NCBI RefSeq assembly: GCF_002117445.1
Contig: NZ_CP019937.1
Span: forward strand, 1,241,501 to 1,305,500
Reading direction: 5' to 3'
DNA from: Ketogulonicigenium robustum
GTDB lineage: Bacteria > Pseudomonadota > Alphaproteobacteria > Rhodobacterales > Rhodobacteraceae
Length of the DNA: 64,000 nt
Positions 16,769-26,024 of the stretch are shown in pieces. A program made the translations under genes and the position numbers. Numbering within the stretch: the first letter of the stretch is position 1; every line of letters starts with the position of its first letter. Under the pieces are notes generated by a model that saw only the letters and a list, made by a program, of their open reading frames with translations, did no database searches and was not told where the DNA came from.

Positions 16769-17580
16769 CATCAGCAACACACCGGAACGAAAACGGTGCA
16801 AGTCCACAACTGGGTTCGTCGAAAGCCTCCTGCGACTGATCGGCCTCGACGGGGCGGAGCCGGACCTCATCACGCTGTCACGACCGCAGAAGACCCTGCG
16901 GGTGAACATTCCCTATCGTCGTTTCGACGGCCCCCTGCACCTGCTGGTCGACAACACTGGGATCAAGATTGGGGGGGGAAAGACGAGTGGAATGCGCGCA
17001 AGCACGGCGGCTCGAAAAGACGCGTCTGGCGCAAGCGCCACATCGGAATAGACGAGAAAACCCTGGAAATTCGTGCGGCCGAGTGCACCATCCGCAACCT
17101 GGGCGATGCACCCGTGCGGCCTGAACTGCTCAACCAGATCTCGCCCGTCCAGGAGATCCCAGCGTGACCGCCGATGGTGCCTTCGACACCCGCAAATGCG
17201 ATGACGCCATCGCCGCTCGAGCTGCCGCAGCGATCAACCCGCCCCGCAAGAACGCCGAGCCCTGGAAGCCCGATACCCCCTGGCTATCGCCGGCAATGAG
17301 ATCCTGCGCATATCGAAGCGTCTTGGTCGAACCATCTGGCTGCGATGGAGCGGCTATCACAGCCGAAGCCGTGTAGAAGCCAAATGCACCGCGTGAAACG
17401 GCTGGGCCAGCGCCACTCCGCCCGAGGCTTCGATCGTCAGGTCGCCGAGTTCCAAGCCCGAGTTGCCGTCCTGAACGGCTTCACCGCGCCCGGAATCCCC
17501 GTAAAGCAACTCAAGGCGTAAGTCCGTTCGGCGAAAGGTAAGCCTCGGACTGCAGCTGTTTTGTGCAACAGAGCCGCCGG

Positions 17581-18220
17581 TCGCCCCCAATCCCGTATCT
17601 GACGCGATCTGCGCTGCACCGCTGCCTATAGCACGATGGGACCTTGCGCTTGCCTGATGTGGAGCGCCACAAGCCGGGGCGGGCGAAGTTCAAACGCTAT
17701 CCCCTATGGTTATTCCGCATCGATACCGTCGAGGTGGAACCTACTGAAGGTAAAATATATTTATTCGTTGGCATCGACCAGACGAGCGAGTTCGCCTCGA
17801 CCTAACTCGCCAGCAGGGCCGAACAGAGGGCAGCCTGGAAATTCCTCCAGCACATGCTGGAAGCCGTGCCTTACCACGTTCACACCATTCTCACCGACAA
17901 CGGTATTCAGTTCGCAGAGCAACCACGGAACAGGAACATCATCTACTCCCGACCGATGTGTTTCGATACGATCTGTGAGACAAACGGGATTGAACACAGG
18001 CTAACCAGGCCCAACGCCCCATGGATCAAAGGTCAAGTCGAACGGGTGAACTGCACGATCAAGGAGGCCACCGTCAAGCGCGTGCATTACGAAAGCCATG
18101 ACCAGCTCCGCACTTCATAGCGGCCTCACACCTTGCGAATACATCTATAAGATCTGGAAGTCAGAGCAAGACAGATACATCCTAAACCCGATTCACAAAA
18201 TGCCGAGACTGAACACCTAG
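17581..18220 (+). pseudogene. IS481-family transposase relic
   Basis: In one frame the stretch reads IPYLTRSALHRCL, then a TAG at 17629, RLPDVERHKPGRAKFKRYPL, IYLFVGIDQTSEF, and a TAA at 17803. It continues with VPYHVHTILTDNGIQFAEQP (catalytic Asp), FDTICETNGIEHRL and GQVERVNCTIKEATVKRVHY. After a stop at 18118 the frame changes and resumes at GLTPCEYIYKIW to a final stop at 18220. Relative to the family, about 20 residues of the C-terminal region are missing at the frame change. Two in-frame stops, a deletion and a lost N-terminus make it a dead remnant lying directly after the IS5 right end. Confidence 0.8.
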
Positions 18221-18373
18221 CGAGCCTTCGAGACCGTAATGCAGCTATGAGCGTGCGACGGCACCGGCCAGCAGCGGGCAGCGGGCAAACACACAACATC
18301 ACCCCTTGCCCTAGCGGCAACATGGGGCGCGCGCGTTTTGGGTTGATTGGATCGCTCTGCTTTGAAATGATAA

Positions 18374-18395
18374 AACCCTCCGCAAGCGAAGGGTT
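18374..18395 (-). terminator. Rho-independent terminator of tRNA-Ser
   Basis: On the minus strand AACCCTTCGC pairs with GCGGAGGGTT (one G-U wobble in ten pairs) and is followed by TTTTAT. It lies 23 bases after the tRNA 3' end and is a good intrinsic terminator. Confidence 0.75.
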
Positions 18396-18418
18396 CACAC
18401 TATGCATTCAAGCTTTAA

Positions 18419-18508
18419 TGGCGGAGAGACAGGGATTCGAACCCTGGGTCGGCTTGCACCGACAACGGTTTTCGAGACCGCCGCATTCGACCACTCTGCC
18501 ACCTCTCC
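18419..18508 (-). tRNA. tRNA-Ser (anticodon CGA)
   Basis: A 90-base gene with the long variable arm of a serine tRNA. The acceptor stem opens GGAGAGG, the anticodon loop is CTCGAAA with anticodon CGA reading UCG codons, and the T arm has GGTTCGAATCC. The 3' end GCCA is encoded. It sits between the IS relics and ntrX, a position typical of insertion hot spots. Confidence 0.95.
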
Positions 18509-18520
18509 GCTCTGACGCCG

Positions 18521-18549
18521 GATTTACAGGGCCAACCCGCAGGCCGCAA
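18521..18549 (-). promoter_or_regulatory. Candidate sigma-70 promoter of tRNA-Ser
   Basis: On the minus strand TTGCGG (-35) is followed after 17 bases by TAAATC (-10). The -10 ends 12 bases before the tRNA 5' end, the expected spacing for a stable-RNA promoter. Confidence 0.5.
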
Positions 18550-18617
18550 GGGGAAATTTCGCAAACTACCCTTGCAACTGTGCCTGCAAGGGCGTGACGT
18601 AGCTTCCCCTGCCGAGC

Positions 18618-20018
18618 CTAGTCGCTTTCGTCGAAATAGGCGACGCGCCCGCCTGTCTTGTTCGATGTCATCACGCCCAAACTTTTCAATTTGCGGTGCA
18701 GGGCCGACCGTTCCATACCGACAAAACTGGCAGTCCGGCTGATATTGCCGCCAAAGCGGTTGATTTGCGTCAGCAGATACTCGCGTTCGAACAGCTCTCG
18801 GGCCTCTCGCAGGGGCAGCGTGGCGAGCCCACCCGACAGCACGATGCGACCATCACCTACCTCGCCCTCGTCACTGCCGGGAATTTCGCGCGGTGCAATG
18901 TCGCCACTGCTCTCACCCAAAATCAACACACGCTCCATCACGTTGCGAAGCTGGCGGATGTTGCCGGGCCAAGTCATCGTCTGCAACTCGGCAGCGGCTT
19001 CCTCGCTGAGGGCGCGCAGCGGCAGGCCCTGCGTTTTACTGAGCCCCGCAATGAAATGGGTGGCCAGCACCGGAATATCCTCGCGGCGTTCCTCCAGCGA
19101 CGGGATCGAGATCGGCACTACGTTCAGACGATGGTAAAGTTCCTGCCGGAAGCGTCCGGCCTCGATTTCGCGCAGCAAGTCCTTGGTCGTGCTAGAGATT
19201 ACACGCAGATCAACCTGCACCTTGTCATGCCCGCCCACGCGCGTGAACGATTGGTCGACCAGAACACGCAAGATTTTCGCCTGCGTGCCGGACGGCATAT
19301 CGGCGATTTCGTCAAAATAGATCACGCCGCCGCTGGCTTCCTCCAGCAGGCCGTTCTCGATGCCGCGCTCGGGCGTCTCGCGCCCGAACAGCACCTCCTC
19401 CATCCGATCAGGCGCAATCGCGACCGAGGCCACCGAAACGAAGGGCGCATGCGCGCGCGCGGAATTGGCGTGAATGTAACGCGCCGCCGCCTCTTTCCCC
19501 GCACCCGCGCCGCCTGTCAGCATTACGCGACCGTTGGAACGGGTCACCTTGTCCAGCTGCGCGCGCATGGTGCGAAATGCCGATGAATCGCCGATCAGTT
19601 CGATCGCCTGCGTATCGCCGCGCTTCAGGGCCGTATTCTCGCGCCGCAGCCGCGACGCTTCCATCGCGCGGCGGATGACGACCAGCAAGTGGTCTATATT
19701 AAAGGGCTTTTCGATGAAATCATACGCGCCTTGCTTGATGGCGGCGACGGCGATTTCGATGTTTCCATGCCCAGAAATAATCACGATCGGAATGTCGGGA
19801 TGCTCGCGTTTGACGGCCTTCATAATGTCCAGCCCGTCCATCCGGCTGTCTTTCAGCCAGATATCGAGGATCATCAGCGCAGGCCTCTCGCGCGCGATTT
19901 CAGCCATGCACTGGTCGGCGTTTGCGGCGACGCGCGTGGTGAAGCCTTCGTCCTGCAAGATGTCCGAGATTGTCTCGCGAATGTCCCGCTCGTCGTCGGT
20001 GATCAGGATGTCGCCCAT
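18618..20018 (-). CDS. ntrX: Nitrogen-regulation response regulator NtrX
   Basis: This 466-residue regulator has an N-terminal receiver domain (DILITDDERDIRETISDILQ, phospho-Asp in MILDIWLKDSR), a central AAA+ domain (Walker A LTGGAGAGKEAA, Walker B VIYFDEIADMP) and a C-terminal Fis-type helix-turn-helix (NISRTASFVGMERSALHRKL). The GAFTGA loop needed to contact sigma-54 is not seen between the two Walker motifs, as reported for other alphaproteobacterial NtrX proteins. I start it at the ATG at 20018, with GGAAG 6 bases upstream and one base after the ntrY stop; an in-frame upstream ATG lies inside ntrY. It is the response regulator partner of NtrY. Confidence 0.93.
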   Translation of the reverse strand: MGDILITDDERDIRETISDILQDEGFTTRVAANADQCMAEIARERPALMILDIWLKDSRMDGLDIMKAVKREHPDIPIVIISGHGNIEIAVAAIKQGAYDFIEKPFNIDHLLVVIRRAMEASRLRRENTALKRGDTQAIELIGDSSAFRTMRAQLDKVTRSNGRVMLTGGAGAGKEAAARYIHANSARAHAPFVSVASVAIAPDRMEEVLFGRETPERGIENGLLEEASGGVIYFDEIADMPSGTQAKILRVLVDQSFTRVGGHDKVQVDLRVISSTTKDLLREIEAGRFRQELYHRLNVVPISIPSLEERREDIPVLATHFIAGLSKTQGLPLRALSEEAAAELQTMTWPGNIRQLRNVMERVLILGESSGDIAPREIPGSDEGEVGDGRIVLSGGLATLPLREARELFEREYLLTQINRFGGNISRTASFVGMERSALHRKLKSLGVMTSNKTGGRVAYFDESD

Positions 20019-20019
20019 A

Positions 20020-22272
20020 CTATGCTTCCATTCCAATTAGCGGTTGCGCGGCGGGTTCTGCCGCCAATGGCAGCCTGAAAACCGCCATAGCGCCGACATG
20101 CGCATCTTCATCAAAGCGCTGCGCATCGACAAGATCCAGCGTGCCGCCGTGTTCCTCGATGATTTTTTTCACGATCGCCAGCCCTAAACCCGTGCCCTTG
20201 TCACGCGTGGTGACATAAGGCTCGAACAGCCGGACGCGGTCGTCGGGCAGGCCGATGCCGTTATCCGAAATGGAAATTTCCATCATGTCGTCAATGACCT
20301 CTACTTGTACCTTAATGCGCGGCACAAATGCGGCATCGGGGTATTTCTCGCGGCGGCCTTGTAGGGCTTCGCCAGCGTTCTTCAGCAGGTTTGTCAGTGC
20401 CTGCGAAATCATCGTTCCATCCAGCGACGCCATCAACCGGCCAGATGGCGCCTGCACATCGAATGCCACATCGGGCTGACCCACAACTTGCAGCGCCACC
20501 GCATCGTTCAGAATCGGCAGCATATTCTGCACGCGTTTTTCAGGCTGCGGCATGCGGGCAAAGCGCGAGAATTCATCCACGATCCGGCGCAGATCGTCCG
20601 TCTGCCGGATGATAACATCGGTCATCTGCGCCAACGCCGCCGAGTCCTCGCCCAGCCGGTTGCCGAATTTGCGCTTGATCCTCTCGGCCGACAGCTGAAT
20701 GGGTGTCAGGGGGTTTTTAATCTCGTGTGCTATGCGGCGGGCGACATCGCCCCAAGCAGCCTGCCGCTGCGCGGAGACCAGTTCGGTTACGTCGTCGAAC
20801 ACCACCACATAACCAACCAGCGCGCCATCGGGCGACTGGCGCGGGGCCATTTGCACCAGCAGCGTCTTTTGCTTGCCGCCGCGCGTCAGATTGATCTGGT
20901 CGGACACCACGCGCCCCTCTTGGCGGACGGAATCGAACAGGGGCGCGAATTCGGGCACCACAGATGCAAGGCCGCAGCCTTCGGGCAGGTTCGTCTCGCG
21001 CAGCATGACGTGCGCCGAGGGGTTCGAGAAGTCGATCCCGCCGGTATCGCTGAGGCCGATCACCCCCGATGTGACCGCGGTCAGCACCGAGTCAAACAGC
21101 CGACGCCGTTCCTCGGTCTTCAGACTCGTGGCAACAAGTTCTTCATGCTGAAGTTTAATTTCAGACGTCATCGCGTTGAAATACTTACCCAACTGCGAAA
21201 TCTCGTCTTCGCCTTCGTCCTCGACAACGCGCACATCAAAGTCGCCAGCGCCCACCTTTTGCGAGGCCACCAGCAACCGCCCGATCGGGGCCGACAGGCG
21301 GTCGGCAAACCAGAACGCCAGCCAAACCGACGCCAACATCAGGATCATCGCGAAGCCCAGATACAGCAGGCCGAATTCGAACAGCACACGACCACGATCC
21401 CGTTCAAGCTGCTCATACAGCGCGACAGTGGCTTGGGTTTGGTCCAGCAACGACAGGATTTCACCGTCGACCAACCGTGTCACGTAAAGGTAGCGGTCGG
21501 TGAAGGATGGCAGCGGCAGCAGCGCCCGAAACTCGTTATTGCGCGGGTCTTCGATAATCTGCAGCCCGCTGGCGTTCGCCGCGGCAAAATCGGCGGCGCT
21601 CGGTTCCTCGTAGCCGAAATCGTAGGATCGCGGGGCCCGCGCGCGGATATCGCCCGCGCTATCGATGACAAATGCTTCGCTCAAGCCGCGCTCGATCTGG
21701 CTTTGGAACCGCCCTAGCGCCTGCCGGATGTCACCGTCGTTCATAAAAAAAATAGACTGGCGCTGGCTATCCAGATAGCTCGCAACCGTCTGCGCATCCC
21801 GCGACAGTTCGTTTCGGTGTTCATCAGCATAGGCCTGCGCCGCTTGTTGCGAGGCGCTGAGCACCGTGCGCACACGGTCCGAAAACCAGCCTTCCAACCC
21901 GATGTTGATCGTCAAAACCGCAAAAACCGCAACGATCACCGTCGGCAACAGCGCCATCAATGTGAAGGCGCCCGTCAGACGCGAGTGCAACCGAGAGCCC
22001 GCCGAGCGCGCGCGCCGCGCGGCCAGCATGCGGACAATGCGTTGCAACACCAGCCCCGCGATGACCATGACATAGACCAGATCGGCCAGAATGATCGCCC
22101 GCAGGCTGGGCGCACTGCCGCCCCTATCCAGCGGCCCCATGACCCACCACGTCAGACCAACCAGAATTGGCCCGACAACAACGATGGAAAGTGTCGCGAT
22201 ATTTTGAACACGTTTACGGCGTCGCCACCGACTAAATCGCGCCAAACTATCCGCCGCCAGCGATTGCCCCAC
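20020..22272 (-). CDS. ntrY: Nitrogen-regulation sensor histidine kinase NtrY
   Basis: This 750-residue membrane sensor kinase has several N-terminal membrane helices (IATLSIVVVGPILVGLTWWV, AFTLMALLPTVIVAVFAVLT) and a periplasmic region of roughly 200 residues. A further helix (FGLLYLGFAMILMLASVWLA) is followed by HAMP (DRLSAPIGRLLVASQKVGAG) and a PAS domain. The phospho-acceptor is in [20 protein letters not shown], and the ATPase has DNGIGLPDD and KGTGLGLAIV. It senses an envelope or redox/nitrogen-related cue and phosphorylates NtrX. It lies in the classic ntrBC-ntrYX order, 68 bases after ntrC. Confidence 0.94.
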   Translation of the reverse strand: MGQSLAADSLARFSRWRRRKRVQNIATLSIVVVGPILVGLTWWVMGPLDRGGSAPSLRAIILADLVYVMVIAGLVLQRIVRMLAARRARSAGSRLHSRLTGAFTLMALLPTVIVAVFAVLTINIGLEGWFSDRVRTVLSASQQAAQAYADEHRNELSRDAQTVASYLDSQRQSIFFMNDGDIRQALGRFQSQIERGLSEAFVIDSAGDIRARAPRSYDFGYEEPSAADFAAANASGLQIIEDPRNNEFRALLPLPSFTDRYLYVTRLVDGEILSLLDQTQATVALYEQLERDRGRVLFEFGLLYLGFAMILMLASVWLAFWFADRLSAPIGRLLVASQKVGAGDFDVRVVEDEGEDEISQLGKYFNAMTSEIKLQHEELVATSLKTEERRRLFDSVLTAVTSGVIGLSDTGGIDFSNPSAHVMLRETNLPEGCGLASVVPEFAPLFDSVRQEGRVVSDQINLTRGGKQKTLLVQMAPRQSPDGALVGYVVVFDDVTELVSAQRQAAWGDVARRIAHEIKNPLTPIQLSAERIKRKFGNRLGEDSAALAQMTDVIIRQTDDLRRIVDEFSRFARMPQPEKRVQNMLPILNDAVALQVVGQPDVAFDVQAPSGRLMASLDGTMISQALTNLLKNAGEALQGRREKYPDAAFVPRIKVQVEVIDDMMEISISDNGIGLPDDRVRLFEPYVTTRDKGTGLGLAIVKKIIEEHGGTLDLVDAQRFDEDAHVGAMAVFRLPLAAEPAAQPLIGMEA

Positions 22273-22340
22273 GTGAACAGCCCATTATTTCGCCATCAGA
22301 TTGGGCAAACTGTTGCCAGTTCGCCCAATCTGTTGCGAAG

Positions 22341-23711
22341 TTACATCAGCTTACGGCGTCGTGTCACGCGAATATCGAGGTCCGTGATCTTCTTGCGCAG
22401 GGTATTGCGGTTGATCCCCAGCAAATCGGCGCATTTCGCCTGATTGCCGCCGGTCGCATCCAAAGCTATCTCGATCAGCGGGGTTTCGACCTCGCGCAGG
22501 ATGCGGTTGTAAAGGCCGGGGGGGGGCAGAACGCCACCGTGCAGGTCGAAATAGCGGCGCAGATGCTTTGCGACCGATGTCATCAGCTTGTCGTTGTCGG
22601 ACGCGCCTCGCATCGGCTCCATCGTGGGTTGATGGCCCAGAACGGCCTCGACTTCCGCGCGCGAGATTTCTTCCTCGGACGATGTGACGACAAGGCGGCG
22701 GATGACGTTTTCCAGCTGTCGCACGTTGCCGGGCCAACTGTAGCTCCTCACCAATTCCAGCGCGGGGGCGGAAAAGCGGCGGAGGGTAAAGCCGTCACGT
22801 TCGGCCCGCGTCAGGAAGTGTTCGGCCAGCAGCGGGATGTCGTCGACACGCTCGCGTAGCGCGGGCACGTTGATGGTGACGCCGCCCAGACGGTAGAAAA
22901 GATCCTCGCGGAACTGACCGGCTTCGATCTGGCCCATCAAGTCGACCTGCGAAGTTGCCATGATACGCGGGGCGTTATCGTCCATGCTGTCCAGCATACG
23001 GACCACCCGCCCCTGCGCGTCGGCGTCTAGATCGCTCACCTCGTCCAGCAGGATCGAGCCGCCACGCGCGCGGGTCAACACAGCCGACGGGCCATCCATC
23101 CCCTGCAGGTCGCTGCCCGAGATCACAAGGAACGGCAGCGAACGCCGGTCGGAAAAGTCGTGCAAAGCCTTGGCAATCAATGATTTTCCGGTGCCGCTTT
23201 CACCCGTGATCATCACCGGCAGCGATGTGTTCATCACCCGTGCAACCAGCCGATACAGCGCCTGCATCGACGGGGTGCGCCCCACTAGCGGCAGGTCGGC
23301 GGCGGGCCGCTCGGGGATTTCGACCGGCTTGGCGGGGTTGATGCGGCGCTTCACCTCCAGCGCGCGGGCGGCGCGGCGCATCAGGTCTGGCAGGTCAAAA
23401 GGCTTGGGAAGGTAGTCGAAGGCATCCGCTTCGGCCGCCTGAATTGCGGTCATGATGGTGTTTTGCGCCGAAATCACGATGACCGGCAGACCCGGGCGGG
23501 CCTTTGCGATTTTCGGTAGCTGATCCAGCCCGTTGCCATCGGGCATGATGACATCGGAAATCACCAGATCGCCTTTGCCTTCCTCGACCCAGCGCATCAG
23601 CGTGACCAGTGAAGAAGTGGCGTGCACTTTGCAACCGGCGCGCGTCAGCGCCTGCGTCAAAACGGTGCGGATCGTGCGGTCGTCGTCGGCAACAAGGACG
23701 GTTCCGTCCAT
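22341..23711 (-). CDS. ntrC: Nitrogen regulator NtrC (sigma-54-loop-less type)
   Basis: This 456-residue response regulator starts [18 protein letters not shown], with the ATG sharing one base with the ntrB stop. Receiver Asp lies in [13 protein letters not shown]. The AAA+ domain has Walker [14 protein letters not shown] and Walker [14 protein letters not shown], but the segment between them is short and lacks GAFTGA. NtrC of Rhodobacter capsulatus is likewise missing this loop and activates the housekeeping polymerase. The C-terminal Fis-type helix-turn-helix is [21 protein letters not shown] run of nine C bases on the coding strand (22518-22526) encodes Pro-Pro-Pro in the linker before it. 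Confidence 0.94.
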   Translation of the reverse strand: MDGTVLVADDDRTIRTVLTQALTRAGCKVHATSSLVTLMRWVEEGKGDLVISDVIMPDGNGLDQLPKIAKARPGLPVIVISAQNTIMTAIQAAEADAFDYLPKPFDLPDLMRRAARALEVKRRINPAKPVEIPERPAADLPLVGRTPSMQALYRLVARVMNTSLPVMITGESGTGKSLIAKALHDFSDRRSLPFLVISGSDLQGMDGPSAVLTRARGGSILLDEVSDLDADAQGRVVRMLDSMDDNAPRIMATSQVDLMGQIEAGQFREDLFYRLGGVTINVPALRERVDDIPLLAEHFLTRAERDGFTLRRFSAPALELVRSYSWPGNVRQLENVIRRLVVTSSEEEISRAEVEAVLGHQPTMEPMRGASDNDKLMTSVAKHLRRYFDLHGGVLPPPGLYNRILREVETPLIEIALDATGGNQAKCADLLGINRNTLRKKITDLDIRVTRRRKLM

Positions 23712-24808
23712 CACTCTTCTCCTGCTAATTCGGCTTCTTCTTTGGGGACCAGCGGCAAGGATACACGGAATACCGTGCGACCCGGGACGGATTCGACCGA
23801 GATCCATCCGCCGACGGCGGTAACCAGCTTCGACACCAGCGCAAGGCCCAGCCCAGTGCCGTTTTCTCGCCCAGAAACGAAGGGCTCGAAGATGTCGTCG
23901 GCAATATCGGGCGGCAGGCCGGGGCCGTCGTCGATGATCTCTACCTGCAGCGGCAGGCGGTCGGAATTCCCATCGGCGCGGCGCACGCGCAGCGAAGGCT
24001 CATAGAACGTATGGATCCGAATGGCCCCGCCCGGCTGTCCAGCCTCGGACGCGTTTTTAAGCAGGTTCAAGAACACTTGCAGCATCTGGTCGGGATCAAC
24101 ATAGGTGCGCGGCAACGAGGGATCGTATTCCTCGACAAACATCATATGCGCGCCAAAGCCGACCGAGGCCGACTGACGCGCGCGATCCAGAATATCGTGG
24201 ATATTTACAGACTTACGCGCCGGAGGGCGAAGGTTGCCGAACTGTTCGACCTGCTCGAGCAATTTCACGATGCGGCGGCTTTCCTCGACGATCAGGTCGG
24301 TCAGCTCGACATCCGCCCCCTCGAGGCCCATCGACAGCAGCTGCGCAGCCCCCGTGATGCCCGCGAGCGGGTTCTTTATTTCGTGGGCCAGCATTTCGGC
24401 CATTCCAATCGCCGATTTTGCGGCCTTCACAGAGGAATTCTTCTGCGTCATGCGGTACGAAATCTCGCGCGGGCTGATCAGCATCAGCATCTTGCCGAGC
24501 GCGCCTTGCAGCGGGGCAAAGTACAAGTTGCACTGCACAGGCGGGCGCTCGCCCGAGCCGACATCCACATCGTTCACGAACAGCGAGGATTCATGTGTGC
24601 GCGCGCGGCCGAAGGCCTCCTCCAGCGGGGCGTCGACCATGACCTTGTCCCACACCGGCGCACCGCGCAGGCTGCGCGCCGATAGGTTCAGGAAGGCCTC
24701 GGCGGCGGGATTCAACTCCTCGATCTTGTCGTCGACCGTCAGCAGCAGGGCCGCCACCGGAAGCGACGACCAAAGCGCACTGTCCTTATCGGGTATTCCA
24801 TTCGTCAT
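23711..24808 (-). CDS. ntrB: Nitrogen-regulation sensor kinase NtrB
   Basis: This 365-residue cytoplasmic kinase/phosphatase controls NtrC in response to nitrogen status through PII proteins. It has an N-terminal PAS domain ([20 protein letters not shown]), the phosphorylated histidine in [20 protein letters not shown], and an ATPase domain with [12 protein letters not shown] and [12 protein letters not shown]. No membrane segment is present. Its start overlaps the dusB stop in an ATGA, and its stop overlaps the ntrC start, so the three genes are translationally coupled. Confidence 0.95.
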   Translation of the reverse strand: MTNGIPDKDSALWSSLPVAALLLTVDDKIEELNPAAEAFLNLSARSLRGAPVWDKVMVDAPLEEAFGRARTHESSLFVNDVDVGSGERPPVQCNLYFAPLQGALGKMLMLISPREISYRMTQKNSSVKAAKSAIGMAEMLAHEIKNPLAGITGAAQLLSMGLEGADVELTDLIVEESRRIVKLLEQVEQFGNLRPPARKSVNIHDILDRARQSASVGFGAHMMFVEEYDPSLPRTYVDPDQMLQVFLNLLKNASEAGQPGGAIRIHTFYEPSLRVRRADGNSDRLPLQVEIIDDGPGLPPDIADDIFEPFVSGRENGTGLGLALVSKLVTAVGGWISVESVPGRTVFRVSLPLVPKEEAELAGEE

Positions 24809-25818
24809 GCTGCTTGCCTTTGCATCGGGTCAAGGGCGGCGGGAAGGCGGTCGATCACCTCGGCGGCGGTCACGGCGGTCATAACCGCGCGGCGCATCGC
24901 ATCGGGGGTTTCGGCGCGGTCCATGAACCAGCCCAAATGTTTACGCGCGACCCGCAGGCCCAGCGTTTCGCCATAAAAGGCCAAAATGGCCTCGTAATGG
25001 CCCAAGACCAGATCGGCCAAAGCCGCGCCGGTCGGTATTTCGGGAGTGGGCGTGCCGCACAAGTCGGCCAGCACCTCGGCCAGTAACCACGGACGCCCCT
25101 GCGCGCCGCGGCCGATCATCACGCCATCGGCACCAGACAGCGCCAGCGCGCGCCGCGCATCGGCAGCCGAGGTGATGTCGCCATTGGCAATCACAGGTAT
25201 CGACACCGATTCCTTCACCGCGCGGATCGCAGCCCAATCGGCCTGCCCCGTGTAAAACTGGCAACGCGTGCGGCCATGCACGGTGACAAGGCGAACCCCT
25301 GCCCCTTCGGCGCGCTGCGCAAGGCTGGGCGCGTTCAACTGCCCCTCGTCCCAGCCCAACCGCATCTTCAGCGTCACCGGCACTTCGACAGCGCCGACGA
25401 CAGCTTCGATCAAGCGCAAGGCGTGATCCAGATCGCGCATCAACGCCGACCCTGAAAGACCGCTGGTCACCTTTTTGGCAGGGCAACCCATATTAATATC
25501 AATAATTTGCGCGCCGCTACCTTCGATCATGCGAGCAGCCTCGGCCATCCACTGCGCTTCGCGACCAGCCAGTTGCACCGCGGTGTTCGCCTGCCCCAGC
25601 CCTAGCTCGGCCTTTTCGCGCGCGCCTGGGCGGTTCGTCAGCATTTCTTGGCTTGCGATCATTTCGGACACGACCCACCCTGCACCAAAGCGGCTGACCA
25701 TCTGTCGATAAGGCAGATCGGTGATGCCGGCCAAAGGGGCCAGCGCCACCGGCATCAGAACCTGCTGGTCAATGCGGATTGGTTGAAAGTGCGCCACTTG
25801 TTTGATCGATTGCCACAT
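24805..25818 (-). CDS. dusB: tRNA-dihydrouridine synthase DusB (NifR3)
   Basis: This FMN enzyme of about 337 residues reduces uridine to dihydrouridine in tRNA. It has VALAPLAGITDLPYRQMVSR at the N-terminus, the catalytic Cys in DINMGCPAKKVTSGLSGSAL, an RNA/flavin segment VTLKMRLGWDEG, and the FMN phosphate site IANGDITS followed by VMIGRGAQGRPWL. A longer frame begins at 25935, but the ATG at 25818 matches the family start and I prefer it. As in Rhodobacter capsulatus (nifR3-ntrB-ntrC) it heads the nitrogen-regulation operon. Confidence 0.92.
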   Translation of the reverse strand: MWQSIKQVAHFQPIRIDQQVLMPVALAPLAGITDLPYRQMVSRFGAGWVVSEMIASQEMLTNRPGAREKAELGLGQANTAVQLAGREAQWMAEAARMIEGSGAQIIDINMGCPAKKVTSGLSGSALMRDLDHALRLIEAVVGAVEVPVTLKMRLGWDEGQLNAPSLAQRAEGAGVRLVTVHGRTRCQFYTGQADWAAIRAVKESVSIPVIANGDITSAADARRALALSGADGVMIGRGAQGRPWLLAEVLADLCGTPTPEIPTGAALADLVLGHYEAILAFYGETLGLRVARKHLGWFMDRAETPDAMRRAVMTAVTAAEVIDRLPAALDPMQRQAA

Positions 25819-26024
25819 AATTAATCGTGATACCTCATATAGATGACAGGCTGACGCTAACCTCAAGCTGTCGAGGCGGATTATCCGCATCACTAAGATT
25901 TCAAACATATCATTTGCATGAAATTTAAGCAACATGCGCGATTTTCAGCCCCCATTTGCACACGTAGGCACTTTGCGCTACAACGCGGCAGCAGTTGACG
26001 GCGACCAATGACGGCGAGGCAGAC

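Larger units (their letters stand above)
15578..16806 (+). mobile_element. IS3-family insertion sequence (1229 bp) inside the IS5 transposase
   Basis: The left end is TGGACTTG (15578) and the right end is its reverse complement CAAGTCCA (to 16806). A second matched block, CGTTCCGGT, lies 9 bases inside each end, giving an imperfect 26-base inverted repeat with the TG...CA ends of the IS3 family. It carries overlapping orfA and orfB. The flanking bases are not a clean duplication, so the precise junction may be off by a few bases. Confidence 0.85.
15354..17521 (+). pseudogene. IS5-family transposase, disrupted
   Basis: The N-terminal piece (15354-15575) reads PPPYKTRNWRSYKQALKSRG and SVIQTCLTLKVLFGMALR, a typical IS5-family start. 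It stops where the IS3 element begins. The rest resumes at about 16811 with TGFVESLLRLIGLDG and continues IPYRRFDGPLHLLVDNTGIK, which holds the first catalytic Asp. The frame then shifts at a run of eight G bases (16971-16978), again near 17164 ahead of TADGAFDTRKCDDA, and once more near 17280, before the C-terminal VAVLNGFTA and a stop at 17521. Because of the insertion and at least three frame changes it cannot make a working transposase. Confidence 0.85.
15297..17574 (+). mobile_element. IS5-family element, interrupted by an IS3-family insertion
   Basis: The ends carry matching inverted repeats. The left begins GCTCTGTTGAACACA at 15297 and the right, read on the minus strand, begins GCTCTGTTGCACAAA at 17574. 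Removing the inserted IS3 element leaves about 1.05 kb, a normal IS5-family size. The transposase inside is broken by the insertion and by frameshifts. No clear target-site duplication flanks the element, so one edge may have been rearranged. Confidence 0.75.

Noticed and set aside
15578-16806. Target-site duplication of the IS3 element
   Set aside because: The flanking bases (GAAC on the left, CAAC on the right) are not an exact duplicate, so none is claimed.
25819-25935. N-terminal extension of DusB
   Set aside because: The extra 39 residues are absent from the family and AT-rich, probably promoter DNA.
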